Assembly (NCBI GenBank): GCA_963794745.1
Contig: CAWCEZ010000005.1
Span: forward strand, 124,001-188,000
Origin: Fen-671 sp963794745
GTDB taxonomy: Bacteria; Actinomycetota; Acidimicrobiia; Acidimicrobiales; Palsa-688
Direction: 5' to 3'
Length of the DNA: 64,000 nucleotides
Part shown: positions 1 through 9,541 of the stretch, piece after piece
Numbering within the stretch: position 1 is the stretch's first letter
How the letters are laid out: every line of letters begins with the position of its first letter
Translations under genes and position numbers: made by a program
The notes under the pieces: model-generated
The model's input: only the letters and a program-made list of their open reading frames with translations
Told to the model about the DNA's origin: nothing
Database searches by the model: none

Positions 1-5
1 GCATC

Positions 6-314
6 ATGTTCTCGATGGCGGCGCCACAAGCCCCGCCGCTCACGATCACACCGCACCTGATCGTGCTTATCCGCTCCCGGCGCGACGACCCGCCCAACGG
101 GGTACTGGAGGTCGTCTTCCGTGACGAAGCCGGTGACCAGGTCGCCCGCAACGTCTCTCCTTTCAACGTGGAACCAGGCAAGTTCACCTACCGCCTCGTC
201 CGCGGCGAGCTGGAGTACAAGCAACTAGGGACCATCGAGGCCCATTGCCGCCTAGTGCCCGACGGCCAGACGACGATCGTGCCGCTGACGATGCTCCCTC
301 CGCTCGGGGGCTAG
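6..314 (+). CDS. Small conserved hypothetical protein (possibly 5'-truncated)
   Basis: A reading frame of 102 codons with coding-like composition. It starts with an ATG only six bases from the window edge, so the true start may lie outside. The protein looks like a beta-rich single domain: hydrophobic strands alternate with charged turns, and there is no signal peptide or membrane segment. The pattern resembles small DUF6941-like proteins, but this is pattern memory only. It ends about 177 bases before the transketolase gene. That gap contains a 6-bp stem (CGTAGG/CCTACG, 355-374) and two TTCGAA palindromes. No function is assigned. Confidence 0.5.
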   Translation: MFSMAAPQAPPLTITPHLIVLIRSRRDDPPNGVLEVVFRDEAGDQVARNVSPFNVEPGKFTYRLVRGELEYKQLGTIEAHCRLVPDGQTTIVPLTMLPPLGG

Positions 315-490
315 CCCGGCCAGGCATAGCAGCGGAAGACTTTCCTTCGGGCGCCGTAGGTTCGAAGGCCTACGTTCGAAGACAGTGTAGGTTGGCGCCC
401 ATGACCCAGACCGCCGCTCCCACGGCACTCCGGGCACCGGTCCTGCGCATCGACCAGCCGGCGGGCCTGCCGGCAACTGGGCAGGTCTAG

Positions 491-2505
491 GTGCCGATAG
501 AGCCCGCTTCCCCGACCGAACAACTAGGTATCAACGTCATCCGTGGGTTGGCAATGGACGCGCCCCGCAAGGCGAACTCCGGCCACCCCGGCACGGCGAT
601 GGCGCTGGCCCCCCTGGCCCACGTCCTTTGGACACGCATCATGCGCTACGACGCTGGCGACCCTGACTGGCCTGACCGCGACAGGTTCATACTTTCTTGT
701 GGCCACGCCTCGATCCTTCTTTACTCGATGCTGTTCCTCTCGGGTTACGACCTGACCCTGCACGACCTCACGGAGTTCCGCCAGCTCGGGTCCCGCACGC
801 CGGGCCACCCCGAGTCGAGCGAGCTGAAAGGTGTCGAAGTCACGACCGGCCCGCTCGGGCAGGGCTTCGCCAACGGCGTGGGGATGGGCGTCGCCGAAGC
901 GATCCTCCGGTCGCAGTACGGGCCCGACCTCGTCGACCACCACACGTTCGTCATCTGCAGCGACGGCGACCTGATGGAGGGCATCAGCCACGAAGCCGCC
1001 TCGTTGGCCGGCCACCTCGGGCTCGGCCGGCTCATTTATATCTACGACGACAACCACATCACCATCGACGGCCCGACCGAGATCACGCTCAACGACGACG
1101 CCATCAAGCGCTTCGACGCTTACGGCTGGCACACCGAAAACCTCGGCGAAATAGCGAACGACACCCAGGCGCTCGAGGAGGCCATCCGCGCAGGCCATGG
1201 CCGTCGAAGACCGCCCGAGCTTCCTCCAGCTCCGCTCCCACATCGGCTGGCCTGCCCCGCACATGACCGACAGCCCCAAAGCCCACGGGGACCCGTTCGA
1301 GCCCGAGGAGATCAAGGCCACCAAGGAAATCCTTGGCCTTCCCCCTGAAGAGAGCTTCTGGGTGCCCGACGAAGTGGTTGCCATGTACCGCGCCGCCGGC
1401 GCCCGCGGGCGCCCGGACCGTGACGCTTGGGCCAAACAGCTCGAGGCCCGTTTGCCCTCCGGGAGCGACGACCGGGCACGCTGGGACGCCCAATGGCGCG
1501 GCCAGGCGCTTGCCGGTTTCGAGAAGAAGCTGCCGACCTGGAAACCGGGCGACAAGCTCGCCACCAGGGCCGCCCTGAAATCAAGCCTCAACGCCATTTT
1601 CCCTGACGTGCCCGGCCTGGTCTCGGGTGGCGCCGACCTGACCGGCAACACGGGCACCATGATCGACGGCGAGCGCGCGCCAGTCCAAGGAACACCCCGA
1701 GGGCCGCCTGATGGCCTATGGGATCCGTGAGCACGCGATGGGCGGCGCCATGGTCGGGATGTCCCGCCACGGCGGGATCCTGCCGATCGGCGGCACCTTC
1801 TTCACCTTCAGCGACTACATGAGAGGCTCCGTGAGGCTCTCGGCGCTGTCCAAGACGAAGGTGATCTTTTCTTGGACGCACGACTCGATCGGCCTCGGCG
1901 AAGACGGGCCCACACACCAGCCGGTCGAGCAGCTCGCCGCCATGCGGGCCATGCCCAACCTGCTCGTCATCCGCCCCGCCGACGCCAACGAGACCGCCCA
2001 GGCGGTCCGCGCCGCCATCGAACACGACGGCCCGACCGCTCTGATCCTTTCCCGCCAGACCCTGCCAGTGCTCGAGGGCACCGCGGAGCGGGCCGAGCAG
2101 CTGTTCCGGGGCGCCTACGTCCTCTCCGGGGACGAACCGGGGCCCGACATCGTGCTCGTGGGCACGGGGTCCGAGGTGTCGGTCTGTGCCGACGCAGCCA
2201 AGCTGCTGGAGGCGGACGGCCTTCAGGTACGTGTTGTCTCCATGCCCAGCTGGAACTTTTTCGAGGAGCAAGACGAGGACTACCAAGACGAAGTCCTCGG
2301 CGCCGGCGCACCCGTGCTGGCTGTCGAAGCCGCCGCCAGCTTCGGCTGGGCGCTTTGGGCGGACGCAACCGTTTCCCTAGACCACTTTGGCGCCTCCGGC
2401 CCCGGCGCTGAGGTACTGGCCCACTTCGGCTTCACCCCCGAAAACGTGGCCGAAAATGCCCGGGCCTTGCTCGGAAAGACTGACGATGACCAGGAGGAAA
2501 ATTAA
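491..2505 (+). CDS. tkt: Transketolase (frame interrupted twice)
   Basis: Thiamine-diphosphate enzyme of the non-oxidative pentose phosphate pathway, moving two-carbon ketol units between sugar phosphates. The N-terminal part from GTG 491 carries GHPGTAMALAP, the GPLGQGFANGVG loop and the ThDP motif from SDGDLMEG to DDNH. The C-terminal part carries GIREHAMGGAMVG and HDSIGLGEDGPTHQP. The frame changes twice. Near 1194 (GCAGGCCATGG) it shifts so that the IRA segment continues as AMAVEDRPSF. Near 1680-1692 it shifts again into QSKEHPEGRLMAYG. All domains are otherwise present at normal length, so these look like two sequence errors, or very recent lesions in a gene expected to be essential or near-essential. 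It is the first gene of the tkt-tal-zwf-opcA-pgl cluster, and its TAA abuts the tal start codon. Confidence 0.93.
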
Positions 2506-3620
2506 ATGACGCTTCTCCATCAGCTCTACACGGAGGCTGGCCAAAGCCCGTGGATCGACAACCTTTCACGCGACAACATTCGCTCCGGGCGCCTCGCGCA
2601 ACATGCGTCGATGACGGCATCCGTGGCGTCACGTCCAACCCGACGATCTTCCAAAAAGCCATGACCGGGACTGACGCTTATTCCGCCGATTTCGCCCGCC
2701 TCATCGAAGGTGGCTCGGTCGAACAAGCCTTCTGGGAGATGGCCACAGCCGACGTCACAGCCGCACTCGAGATATTCCATCCCCTCTACGTCCAAAGTGG
2801 CGGCGGCGACGGCTTTATCTCCCTCGAGGTCTCACCGCGTCTCGCTTACGACACCGAAGGCACCATCAAGGACGCCCGCATTTTCCACGAGCGCATTGCG
2901 ATGCCCAACCTGCTGGTCAAGATCCCTGCCACCGAGGCCGGGGTACCCGCTATCCGCCAGATGATCAGCGAGGGCCGCAGCATAAACGTCACCTTGATCT
3001 TCAGCCTCGACAGGTATGACGCTGTTATCGAGGCTTACATTTCCGGGCTCGAGACCTTCGCCGCTACCAACGGCGACCTGTCGCGCGTGCACAGCGTCGC
3101 CTCGTTCTTCGTGAGCCGGGTCGACACCGAAGTCGACCGCCGCCTCGAAGCCTTGAACAACGACAAGGCGCTCCCGCTTCGCGGGAAAGCCGCCGTGGCG
3201 CAAGCGAAGTTGGCGTACCAGTTGTTCCTGCAGCGCTTCTCCGGTCCGCGCTGGGAAGCTCTCGTGGCCAAGGGCGCCCATGTGCAACGGCCGCTGTGGG
3301 CTTCGACCTCGACCAAGAACCCGGCATACCCGGACCTCCTCTACGTGGACACGCTCATCGGCCCGCACACCGTCAACACGATGCCCGACGCCACTGTCGC
3401 CGCTTTTATGGACCACGGCACCGTCGCCCAAACCGTCGAGCAGGGAGCAGAGCAGGCCCGCGGCGAGATCGATGCCCTCGCCCAAGTGGGCATCGACATG
3501 GCCGACGTATCCCACAAGCTCGAAGAAGAAGGCGTGGCCGCTTTCTCCAAGAGCTTCGACGAGCTGCTCCAGGCGCTCGAGGACAAAGCCAACGAGCACA
3601 AGGCCGATAAGCAGTCGTGA
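2506..3620 (+). CDS. tal: Transaldolase (frameshift near the N-terminus)
   Basis: Transfers dihydroxyacetone units between sedoheptulose 7-phosphate and glyceraldehyde 3-phosphate. The ATG at 2506 directly follows the tkt stop and gives MTLLHQLYTEAGQSPWID, the usual actinobacterial transaldolase start. Near 2600-2607 (CAACATGCGTCG) the frame breaks and resumes as VDDGIRGVTSNPTIFQKA. The Schiff-base lysine segment MPNLLVKIPAT is intact, as are the downstream strands and the C-terminus. Restored length is about 371 residues, normal for the family. The gene overlaps zwf by four bases (GTGA), indicating translational coupling. The lesion is probably an indel error, because all later domain sequence is conserved. 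Confidence 0.93.
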
Positions 3621-5137
3621 GCGACACCACGCTGCCCGTCAACGTCCTCGCCGAGGGGATGGAGACGGTCCGCCGCGCCCCGCCCGGCGTCCTGGTGGTC
3701 TTCGGCGCCTCCGGCGACCTGACCCACCGCAAATTGCTACCCGCCCTCGAGCATCTCTCGCGGCGACGGCTCCTGCCCGCTGCCTTCTCCATCGTCGGCG
3801 TCGCCCGCAGCGAAATGTCCGACGACGGCTTCAAAGGCCTCATGGCAGAAGCCGTCCCCCATGCCGGGCCGGGATGGGCCGAGATCATCAAGAACAGCGC
3901 CTACATTGCCGGCGACTATTCGCACCCGAACACCTTCAAGCAACTGAAGAACCGCCTCAAGAGCATCGACGAGGCCCTCGGCACCGGCGGCAACCGGACC
4001 TTCTACCTCGCCACCGTGCCCGACGTGTTCGCAGAGGTGGCGCAAGCGCTCGGCAAAGTTGGCCTCAACCACCCCGAGCCGGGAGGCGCTTCGCGCCTGG
4101 TCATAGAGAAACCCTTTGGGCGTGACCGCGAAAGTGCCCGCGAGCTCGACACCGCTCTGCACGAGGTCTTCGCTGAGGACCAGATTTACCGTATCGACCA
4201 CTACCTCGGCAAAGAAACCGTACAGAACGTGCTCGCCCTGCGTTTTGCCAACGCGATATTCGAACCTTTGTGGTCGCGCAATTACATCGACCACGTCCAG
4301 ATAACCGTCGCCGAGACGGTGGGCGTCGAAAAGCGTGGCAGTTTCTACGAAAAAGCGGGGGCGCTGCGCGACATCGTGCAGAACCACGTGATGCAGGTCC
4401 TCTCACTTACTCTTATGGAGCCCCCCGGCACGATCGACGCCGACGGCATCCGCGACGAGAAAGTCAAGGCTCTGCGCTCGGTCGTCGTCCCGTCGGTGGA
4501 CGAGGTTGCCAACATCGCGGTGCGCGCCCAGTACGACAGCGGCTGGGTCGAGGGCAACGCAGTCCCGGGCTACCGCCAAGAGGAAGGCGTCAGCCGCGAC
4601 AGCCAGACCGAAACATATCTGGCGCTCAAGCTGACCGTCGACAACTGGCGCTGGGCCGGCGTCCCCATCTACATACGCACAGGCAAGCGCCTGCCCAAGC
4701 GGGTGACTGAGGTCGCCCTCCAGTTTAAAGCGGTGCCGCACCTCGCTTTCCCCAAGGCTGCCGCTACTGGCCTAAACCCCAATGCCCTGGTTATGCGTAT
4801 CCAGCCTGACGAAGGCGTGACGCTGCGTTTCGGGGCCAAGGTCCCCGGCCAAGCGTTCATGGTGCGCGACGTCCTGATGGACTTCTCCTACGGGGCTGCG
4901 TTCTTGGAGGAGCCGCCCGACGCCTACGAACGGCTCCTGCTCGACGCCATGGTCGGCGACCCGACGCTGTTCATTCGCAGCGACGAGGTGGACACCGCCT
5001 GGGGGATAGTCCAGCCCTTGCTCGATGCTTGGGCCAACGACGGAGCCCCTCTCGCCGGTTATGCGGCGGGGTCCTGGGGACCGCGCCAAGCCGACACCCT
5101 GATAGAGCGCGACGGGCGGAAATGGCGAACACCGTAA
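3617..5137 (+). CDS. zwf: Glucose-6-phosphate 1-dehydrogenase
   Basis: First, NADP-reducing step of the oxidative pentose phosphate pathway, converting glucose 6-phosphate to 6-phosphogluconolactone. The 506-residue protein has the Rossmann motif FGASGDLTHRKLLPAL near residue 30 and the active-site motif RIDHYLGKE near residue 195, with normal family length and an intact frame. The GTG start overlaps the tal stop. The C-terminus overlaps the opcA start by 16 bases. Position between transaldolase and OpcA is the classic actinobacterial arrangement. Confidence 0.97.
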   Translation: MSDTTLPVNVLAEGMETVRRAPPGVLVVFGASGDLTHRKLLPALEHLSRRRLLPAAFSIVGVARSEMSDDGFKGLMAEAVPHAGPGWAEIIKNSAYIAGDYSHPNTFKQLKNRLKSIDEALGTGGNRTFYLATVPDVFAEVAQALGKVGLNHPEPGGASRLVIEKPFGRDRESARELDTALHEVFAEDQIYRIDHYLGKETVQNVLALRFANAIFEPLWSRNYIDHVQITVAETVGVEKRGSFYEKAGALRDIVQNHVMQVLSLTLMEPPGTIDADGIRDEKVKALRSVVVPSVDEVANIAVRAQYDSGWVEGNAVPGYRQEEGVSRDSQTETYLALKLTVDNWRWAGVPIYIRTGKRLPKRVTEVALQFKAVPHLAFPKAAATGLNPNALVMRIQPDEGVTLRFGAKVPGQAFMVRDVLMDFSYGAAFLEEPPDAYERLLLDAMVGDPTLFIRSDEVDTAWGIVQPLLDAWANDGAPLAGYAAGSWGPRQADTLIERDGRKWRTP

Positions 5138-6165
5138 CGCCCTCGGTCAGCTCTAGCGACGACGGCCCCGCCGTAGTCCAGACGTGGGAAAGACGTGCCG
5201 TGAGCCTCGGCGAGGTCATCTCGGCATTACCCGAGCTCCGTCGCGAGGCCGCCGGTAGGGAAGCCGCCACCCGCACCGCCGTCCTCACAATTGTCATGGT
5301 GATCGGCCCGAAAGACGACCCGGTCGCCTGCGCCGAACCAGTGCGTTCTATCGGCGCCCACCATCCGTGCCGCGCGGTCGTACTGCGCGCGGACCCCGAC
5401 AGCACCCCAGTCATCGACGCCACCGCCACGCTGTGGCGCGCCTCGGCGGCCGCGGCCGGGGGGCACCCCATTTTCTTCGAGGAACTGCACCTCCACGTGG
5501 GAGGCCAAGCAGCTTCCCACCTGTCTTCGATCGTGGGGCCTTTTATCCTGGCCGACCTCCCCGTCGCCATGTGGTTCCCCACTGACCTCCCCGACCCCAC
5601 CGACCCGCTGCTGCGGTTGGCTTCGGTGCTCATGGTCGACACGCGCTTGGTAGGGCCGGCTCTGAGCGACATCGGCCACTCGTACCGCACCCTGCTCGAG
5701 CTGGCCAACCACCAGCCCGTCGTGGACCTGTCCTGGGTGCGCCTGCAGCCTTGGCGGGACCTGCTGGCAGGCCTGTTCGAGCCTGAGCACAGCCGGCATT
5801 TTCTCCAGGGTGTGCGCCTCGCGTCGGTGCAGGGCAAGCCGGGGCCGCGGCACATGCTCGGCGGCTGGCTCATGGCACAGCTCGACCTGCGCGCACGCGA
5901 GCTCGTGCTTACCGATTCAAAGCACGTCGACATAACCCTCGAGGCTTCTTATGACGGCGAAGATGGCAGGTTCCAGGTGAGCCGCGACGAAGGGGCCCGC
6001 GCCGTAATCGCGAAGGCTTCCCTATCGGGAGGCATAGCGCATGGGCAGGCCATGCCACTGCCGGACGATTCGCTCACCTCGGCGCTGTCCGCTGCGATAT
6101 CCAACCTCCGGGCGGACCGGGTATGGGAACGTGCTCTGGCTGCAGCCGCAGCGCTCGCGTCCTAG
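5122..6165 (+). CDS. opcA: Glucose-6-phosphate dehydrogenase assembly protein OpcA
   Basis: OpcA is required for activity or redox control of glucose-6-phosphate dehydrogenase in actinobacteria and cyanobacteria. The ATG at 5122 lies inside the 3' end of zwf and gives a 347-residue product beginning MANTVTPSV. The frame is open further upstream, but that extension lies entirely within zwf and is unlikely to be used. The conserved core includes FILADLPVAMWFPTDLP and a segment around DLSWVRLQPWRDLLAGLF. No catalytic motif is expected. Placement between zwf and pgl supports the call. Confidence 0.93.
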   Translation: MANTVTPSVSSSDDGPAVVQTWERRAVSLGEVISALPELRREAAGREAATRTAVLTIVMVIGPKDDPVACAEPVRSIGAHHPCRAVVLRADPDSTPVIDATATLWRASAAAAGGHPIFFEELHLHVGGQAASHLSSIVGPFILADLPVAMWFPTDLPDPTDPLLRLASVLMVDTRLVGPALSDIGHSYRTLLELANHQPVVDLSWVRLQPWRDLLAGLFEPEHSRHFLQGVRLASVQGKPGPRHMLGGWLMAQLDLRARELVLTDSKHVDITLEASYDGEDGRFQVSRDEGARAVIAKASLSGGIAHGQAMPLPDDSLTSALSAAISNLRADRVWERALAAAAALAS

Positions 6166-6182
6166 GCGTTAGGGTCTAGCCC

Positions 6183-6854
6183 GTGAACGGAGAGCTTGTT
6201 GTAACAGATGACCTCCCCGGCGCCTTCGCGAGCGAGGTGATCTCAGCCTTCGCCAACCGCCCCGGTGAAGAGTTCGACATCGCGCTCTCAGGCGGCCCCA
6301 CCGCACGCGCCTGCTACGAACGCCTCGCGCTCGAGGGTGCCCAAGAGATCGACTGGCTCGTCGTCAACTTCTACTGGAGCGACGAACGCTGCGTCCCGCC
6401 CGACGACCCCGACTCAAACGAGCTGCTTGTGCGCCAGGCTCTGTTGGAAAATGTCGGAGCCGCCAATGCGGTCTACCCGATGCGCTGCGACGAGGGCCTC
6501 GATGCCTACCAGCTGCGCATAGGCGACATCGGCCAGCTCGACCTGGTCCATCTCGGGATGGGGGCGGACGGGCACACGGCGAGCCTTTTCCCCGGCTCCG
6601 CCGCCCTTGACGCTGACCCCGGCCAGCTGGTCACCTTCAGCGAGGACCCGAACGGGGCCAACAACCACCCCAGGATGACGCTCACCTATTCGGCTATAGC
6701 CAGGGCGAGGCTCGTCATCTTCACTGTCGCCGGCGAAGCCAAGCGCCCTGCAATGGAGGCGCTCGTTGCCGGCGACGACATCCCCGCGGCGCGGGTCAAG
6801 GCGGGCCGCATCCTGTGGCTCGTCGACACCGACGCCGCTCCCCGGAACCTGTGA
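6183..6854 (+). CDS. pgl: 6-phosphogluconolactonase
   Basis: Hydrolyses 6-phosphogluconolactone from the zwf reaction. The 223-residue protein shows the sugar-phosphate binding loop SGGPTARACYERL and the family signature HLGMGADGHTASLFPGS. The start is a GTG at 6183, 17 bases after the opcA stop. The stop codon overlaps the GTG start of the next gene by four bases (GTGA). DevB/SOL-type lactonase of typical length, with an intact frame. Confidence 0.95.
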   Translation: MNGELVVTDDLPGAFASEVISAFANRPGEEFDIALSGGPTARACYERLALEGAQEIDWLVVNFYWSDERCVPPDDPDSNELLVRQALLENVGAANAVYPMRCDEGLDAYQLRIGDIGQLDLVHLGMGADGHTASLFPGSAALDADPGQLVTFSEDPNGANNHPRMTLTYSAIARARLVIFTVAGEAKRPAMEALVAGDDIPAARVKAGRILWLVDTDAAPRNL

Positions 6855-8032
6855 CCGGCCCCGGGCCTGTGGCCCAACCTCCCTCTCCACCCACCGCGTC
6901 ACCCACCGGGTCACCCGCCGGGTCACATCAGGGCCACGGCCGGGTGGGGTCGAGCACGGGGGACCCGGAGCTGGACCGCCGCCTCGAATCCCTGCTCGAC
7001 GAACTGGCGGTAACCGCCAACCGCGATCAGGTCCGCGAGTTGTTCATATCCGTGATGGGCCTCGCCAAAGGCCAGGCCGACCGCCTCGACCTGAAGATCG
7101 CCAGCGCAGCGCTGCGCGAGATGCGGGAGGGTTTCGAGGTGTTCGCCCCGTACAGGAGCGTCCGCAAGATCACGATGTTCGGATCCGCTCGTACCCTGCC
7201 GACCGACCCGCTCTATGCCCAGGCGCGCGACCTCGCGTCGCTGCTCGCGTCGATGGGCTGGTCGACGGTCACGGGTGCTGGCCCGGGGATAATGGCGGCT
7301 GGCCTGGAAGGTGCCGGCCCCGACCACGCGTTCGGGATCAACATCCGGCTCCCTTTCGAGCAGGAGGCGAACCAGTTCATCTCGTCGGACCCCAAGTTGG
7401 TCTCGATGAAGTACTTCTTCACGCGCAAGTTGCTGCTCGTGAAGGAGTCCGATGGCTACGCCGTCCTCCCGGGTGGCTACGGGACCCTCGACGAGGCGTT
7501 CGAGCTGCTCACGCTTCTGCAGACCGGCAAGGCCGAGCCCTCGCCCGTGGTACTGCTGGAAGTTCCCGGCGGGAGTTATTGGCAGGCATGGGAGCACTTC
7601 GTGACCCAGGAGGTGGAGGGCCGGGGCCTCATCTCACCGGGCGATGCCAGCCTCTACCTGATCACCGACGATGTAGGCGAGGCCGCCGCCGAGATCCTCG
7701 GCTTCTACCGCAACTACCACTCGCTGCGATGGATCGGTGACCGCCTTATCATCCGCTTGCTCGCGCAACCGGCTCCGGGCGAGATGGCAGCCCTGTCCGA
7801 GGAGTTCGGCCACATTTTCCTGCGGGGAGCGATCGAGGTCCTCCCCGGCCCGCTGCCGAGCGAAGTTCGCGAGAACGACCACGTCGACCTCCCACGCATC
7901 GCCCTGCGCTTCGACCGTACGTCTTACAGCCACCTCCGCCAGCTGATAGACGCTCTCAACGCTCTGCCCAGCGCTCCCCCGCCACCCGCTGGGCTACCGG
8001 TCCCGCCGCGTCACCTAATTCGCGAGCGCTGA
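6851..8032 (+). CDS. LOG-family (lysine-decarboxylase-like Rossmann) protein
   Basis: The protein carries the LOG signature PGGYGTLDEAFELL and an upstream GAGPGIMAA nucleotide-binding loop, typical of cytokinin-riboside phosphoribohydrolase-like proteins that cleave nucleoside monophosphates. At about 393 residues it is longer than minimal LOG proteins. The extra length is an N-terminal Pro/Ser/Thr-rich tail encoded partly by a short repeat around 6895-6930, plus a C-terminal extension. The GTG at 6851 overlaps the pgl stop, so this start is preferred over codons inside pgl. The exact substrate is unknown. Its last 18 bases overlap the convergent marR-like gene. Confidence 0.85.
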   Translation: MTGPGPVAQPPSPPTASPTGSPAGSHQGHGRVGSSTGDPELDRRLESLLDELAVTANRDQVRELFISVMGLAKGQADRLDLKIASAALREMREGFEVFAPYRSVRKITMFGSARTLPTDPLYAQARDLASLLASMGWSTVTGAGPGIMAAGLEGAGPDHAFGINIRLPFEQEANQFISSDPKLVSMKYFFTRKLLLVKESDGYAVLPGGYGTLDEAFELLTLLQTGKAEPSPVVLLEVPGGSYWQAWEHFVTQEVEGRGLISPGDASLYLITDDVGEAAAEILGFYRNYHSLRWIGDRLIIRLLAQPAPGEMAALSEEFGHIFLRGAIEVLPGPLPSEVRENDHVDLPRIALRFDRTSYSHLRQLIDALNALPSAPPPPAGLPVPPRHLIRER

Positions 8033-8593
8033 ACCGGCCCTCTCGGCGACCGTCCCATCGGCGACCGTCCCATCGGCGACCGTCCCATCGGCGCCATCGC
8101 CGGCGAGCTCAGCGCAGGGCGGGCATGTCCGGACCTCTTCCTCGGCCACTGCTGCCAGCACTCTCTCGCAGACCTCGGCGAGCGTGTCAAGCTGCTCAGC
8201 GCCCAGTAGGTCGATAAAAAGGCGCCTGACTGCCTCCAGGTGCCCGGGGGCGGCTGCGGTGATCTCGTCGCGGCCATGGGCGCTCACCCCGACCACTGCC
8301 CCGCGCAGGTCGGAGGGGCACTTGATCTTCTCGACCAGCCCACGGTCGGCCATCCGGCTCACCTGATGGGAGAGGCGGCTCTTCTCCCAGCCCAAGAGAT
8401 GGCCCAGCTCGAACAGGCGCATCCTGCCCTCTGGCCGCGCCGTTAGGGCAACGAGGACCATGTAGTCCTGGTAACTGAGCTCAGAGCGAGACGCAAGGTC
8501 CCGGGCCAGTTGCGCGTTCAGGCGCATCTGCATGAGCTGTAGAGAGCGCCACGCACGCTCCTCCCGCTCGTCCAGCCACCTGACTTCGTTCAT
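8015..8593 (-). CDS. MarR-family transcriptional regulator
   Basis: A winged-helix regulator of 192 residues. The core from about residue 30 to 150 matches MarR proteins: SELSYQDYMVLVALTARPEG, then a helix-turn-helix around LGHLLGWEKSRLSHQVSRM and the wing DRGLVEKIKCPSDLRGA. The C-terminus has CPPC and then a low-complexity tail, ADGTV repeated, encoded by a 15-bp tandem repeat. It is divergently transcribed from the yceI-like gene 90 bases away, so that gene is its likely target. Ligand unknown. Its 3' end overlaps the convergent LOG gene by 18 bases. Confidence 0.9.
   Translation of the reverse strand: MNEVRWLDEREERAWRSLQLMQMRLNAQLARDLASRSELSYQDYMVLVALTARPEGRMRLFELGHLLGWEKSRLSHQVSRMADRGLVEKIKCPSDLRGAVVGVSAHGRDEITAAAPGHLEAVRRLFIDLLGAEQLDTLAEVCERVLAAVAEEEVRTCPPCAELAGDGADGTVADGTVADGTVAERAGSALAN
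8045..8089. repeat. 15-bp tandem repeat, three perfect copies
   Basis: The unit GGCGACCGTCCCATC occurs three times head-to-tail at 8045-8059, 8060-8074 and 8075-8089. It lies in the coding 3' end of the marR-like gene and adds ADGTV pentapeptides to its tail. Because the unit is a multiple of three, copy-number change preserves the frame. Confidence 0.97.
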
Positions 8594-8610
8594 TACATTT
8601 CACCGTACCG

Positions 8611-8646
8611 GAATAGTTGACATATCCCCTATGTTGGAGAGATACG
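8611..8646 (+). promoter_or_regulatory. Probable yceI-like promoter with MarR operator candidate
   Basis: A perfect TTGACA lies at 8617-8622 and a weak -10-like AGATAC at 8640-8645 with 17-base spacing. The inverted repeat GACATA-TCCCC-TATGTT (8619-8635) overlaps the -35 box and part of the spacer, where a MarR dimer would block RNA polymerase. The downstream gene has AAGGAG nine to ten bases before its ATG. The promoter elements are seen; regulation is inferred. Confidence 0.5.
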
Positions 8647-8683
8647 TGATAGGTACACCACCGACCCCAAGGAGATCGCTCAA

Positions 8684-9259
8684 ATGACAAACACTGAAAC
8701 CCCTGTAGCCCAAGAAACAATAACTGGCGACTACACGCTCGACCTTGCTCATACGCGTATCGGCTTCTCAGCCCGCCACGCCATGGTGACAAAGGTGCGC
8801 GGGCAGTTCAATGAGTTCAACGGCTCAGCTCACCTCGACACCGAGAACCCCTCGAACTCGACGGTCGAGATCACTATCAAGGTGGCGAGCATCGACACCC
8901 GCAATGCTGATCGCGATGCTCACCTGCGGACCAACGACTTCCTGGCCATGGAGGAGTTCCCCGAGATAACGTTCCGCTCCACCAGCGTGGACAAGGCTGG
9001 AGACAACAAGTTCGACGTCACCGGTGACCTCACCATCCGTGGCGTAAGCAAGCCCGTTACGATCAATTTCGAGCTCAACGGGGGCACCCAAGACCCCTGG
9101 GGCAACTTCCGGGTCGGCTTCGACGGCAATGCCTCCATCAACCGCAAGGACTGGGGCGTCAACTGGAACGCCGCTTTGGAAGCCGGCGGGGTCATGGTGA
9201 GCGACAAGGTCAACCTCGAGTTCGAGGTCGAGGCCGTCAAGGTCAAGCCCGAGGCCTAA
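8684..9259 (+). CDS. YceI-family lipocalin-like protein
   Basis: A 191-residue YceI domain protein. The family folds as a lipocalin-like barrel that binds polyisoprenoid or other amphiphilic lipids. Visible signatures are the opening GDYTLDLAHTRIGFSARHAM, the central RNADRDAHLRTNDFLAMEEF and the late FRVGFDGNASINRKDWG. There is no signal peptide, so this copy is predicted to be cytoplasmic, unlike E. coli YceI. A good ribosome binding site (AAGGAG) precedes the ATG. It is divergent from and probably controlled by the adjacent MarR regulator. Confidence 0.93.
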   Translation: MTNTETPVAQETITGDYTLDLAHTRIGFSARHAMVTKVRGQFNEFNGSAHLDTENPSNSTVEITIKVASIDTRNADRDAHLRTNDFLAMEEFPEITFRSTSVDKAGDNKFDVTGDLTIRGVSKPVTINFELNGGTQDPWGNFRVGFDGNASINRKDWGVNWNAALEAGGVMVSDKVNLEFEVEAVKVKPEA

Positions 9260-9319
9260 TAGGTCTTCGCTGCCTTACAGGTCCTACCCTCCTTACGGCG
9301 CGTACTGGCTGGCCCGGCT

Positions 9320-9352
9320 GCCGAAGCGGTCCTAATCGGGACCGTCTTCGGC
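9320..9352. terminator. Hairpin between convergent genes
   Basis: GCCGAAGCGGTCC pairs with GGACCGTCTTCGGC across a short TAATCG loop, with one bulged base. It lies between the yceI-like gene (ending 9259) and the end of the convergent 69-codon gene, and includes that gene's stop codon. There is no T-run, so termination in both directions is an inference from position and stem strength. Confidence 0.5.
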
Positions 9353-9541
9353 GCCGCCAGCGAGAAGGGCTGCAGCTTTCAGGACCGCGCGCCGGGCGCG
9401 AGCGACACGGCGCTCCTCGGCTGCGGCCAACGCGTCGTCTTCGCTCACCGCTTCCTTCAACTTGGCGAGCCCGATATCAGCGAGCTCCTCGGCAATATCG
9501 TCGAGCCTCGAGCGCAGGTCGTCAAACTGGTCGTCACTCAT
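9332..9541 (-). CDS. Small charged alpha-helical hypothetical protein
   Basis: A 69-residue protein, rich in Ala, Glu, Asp and Arg, predicted almost wholly helical, with a possible coiled coil in the first 45 residues (heptad-like Leu/Ile spacing in LRSRLDDIAEELADIGLAKL). No known domain is recognised. It lies 42 bases downstream of the GH15-GH66 gene on the same strand and may be its distal operon member. Its ATG sits in the loop of a perfect 12-bp hairpin (9524-9553), so translation may be structure-controlled. Confidence 0.7.
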   Translation of the reverse strand: MSDDQFDDLRSRLDDIAEELADIGLAKLKEAVSEDDALAAAEERRVARARRAVLKAAALLAGGAEDGPD

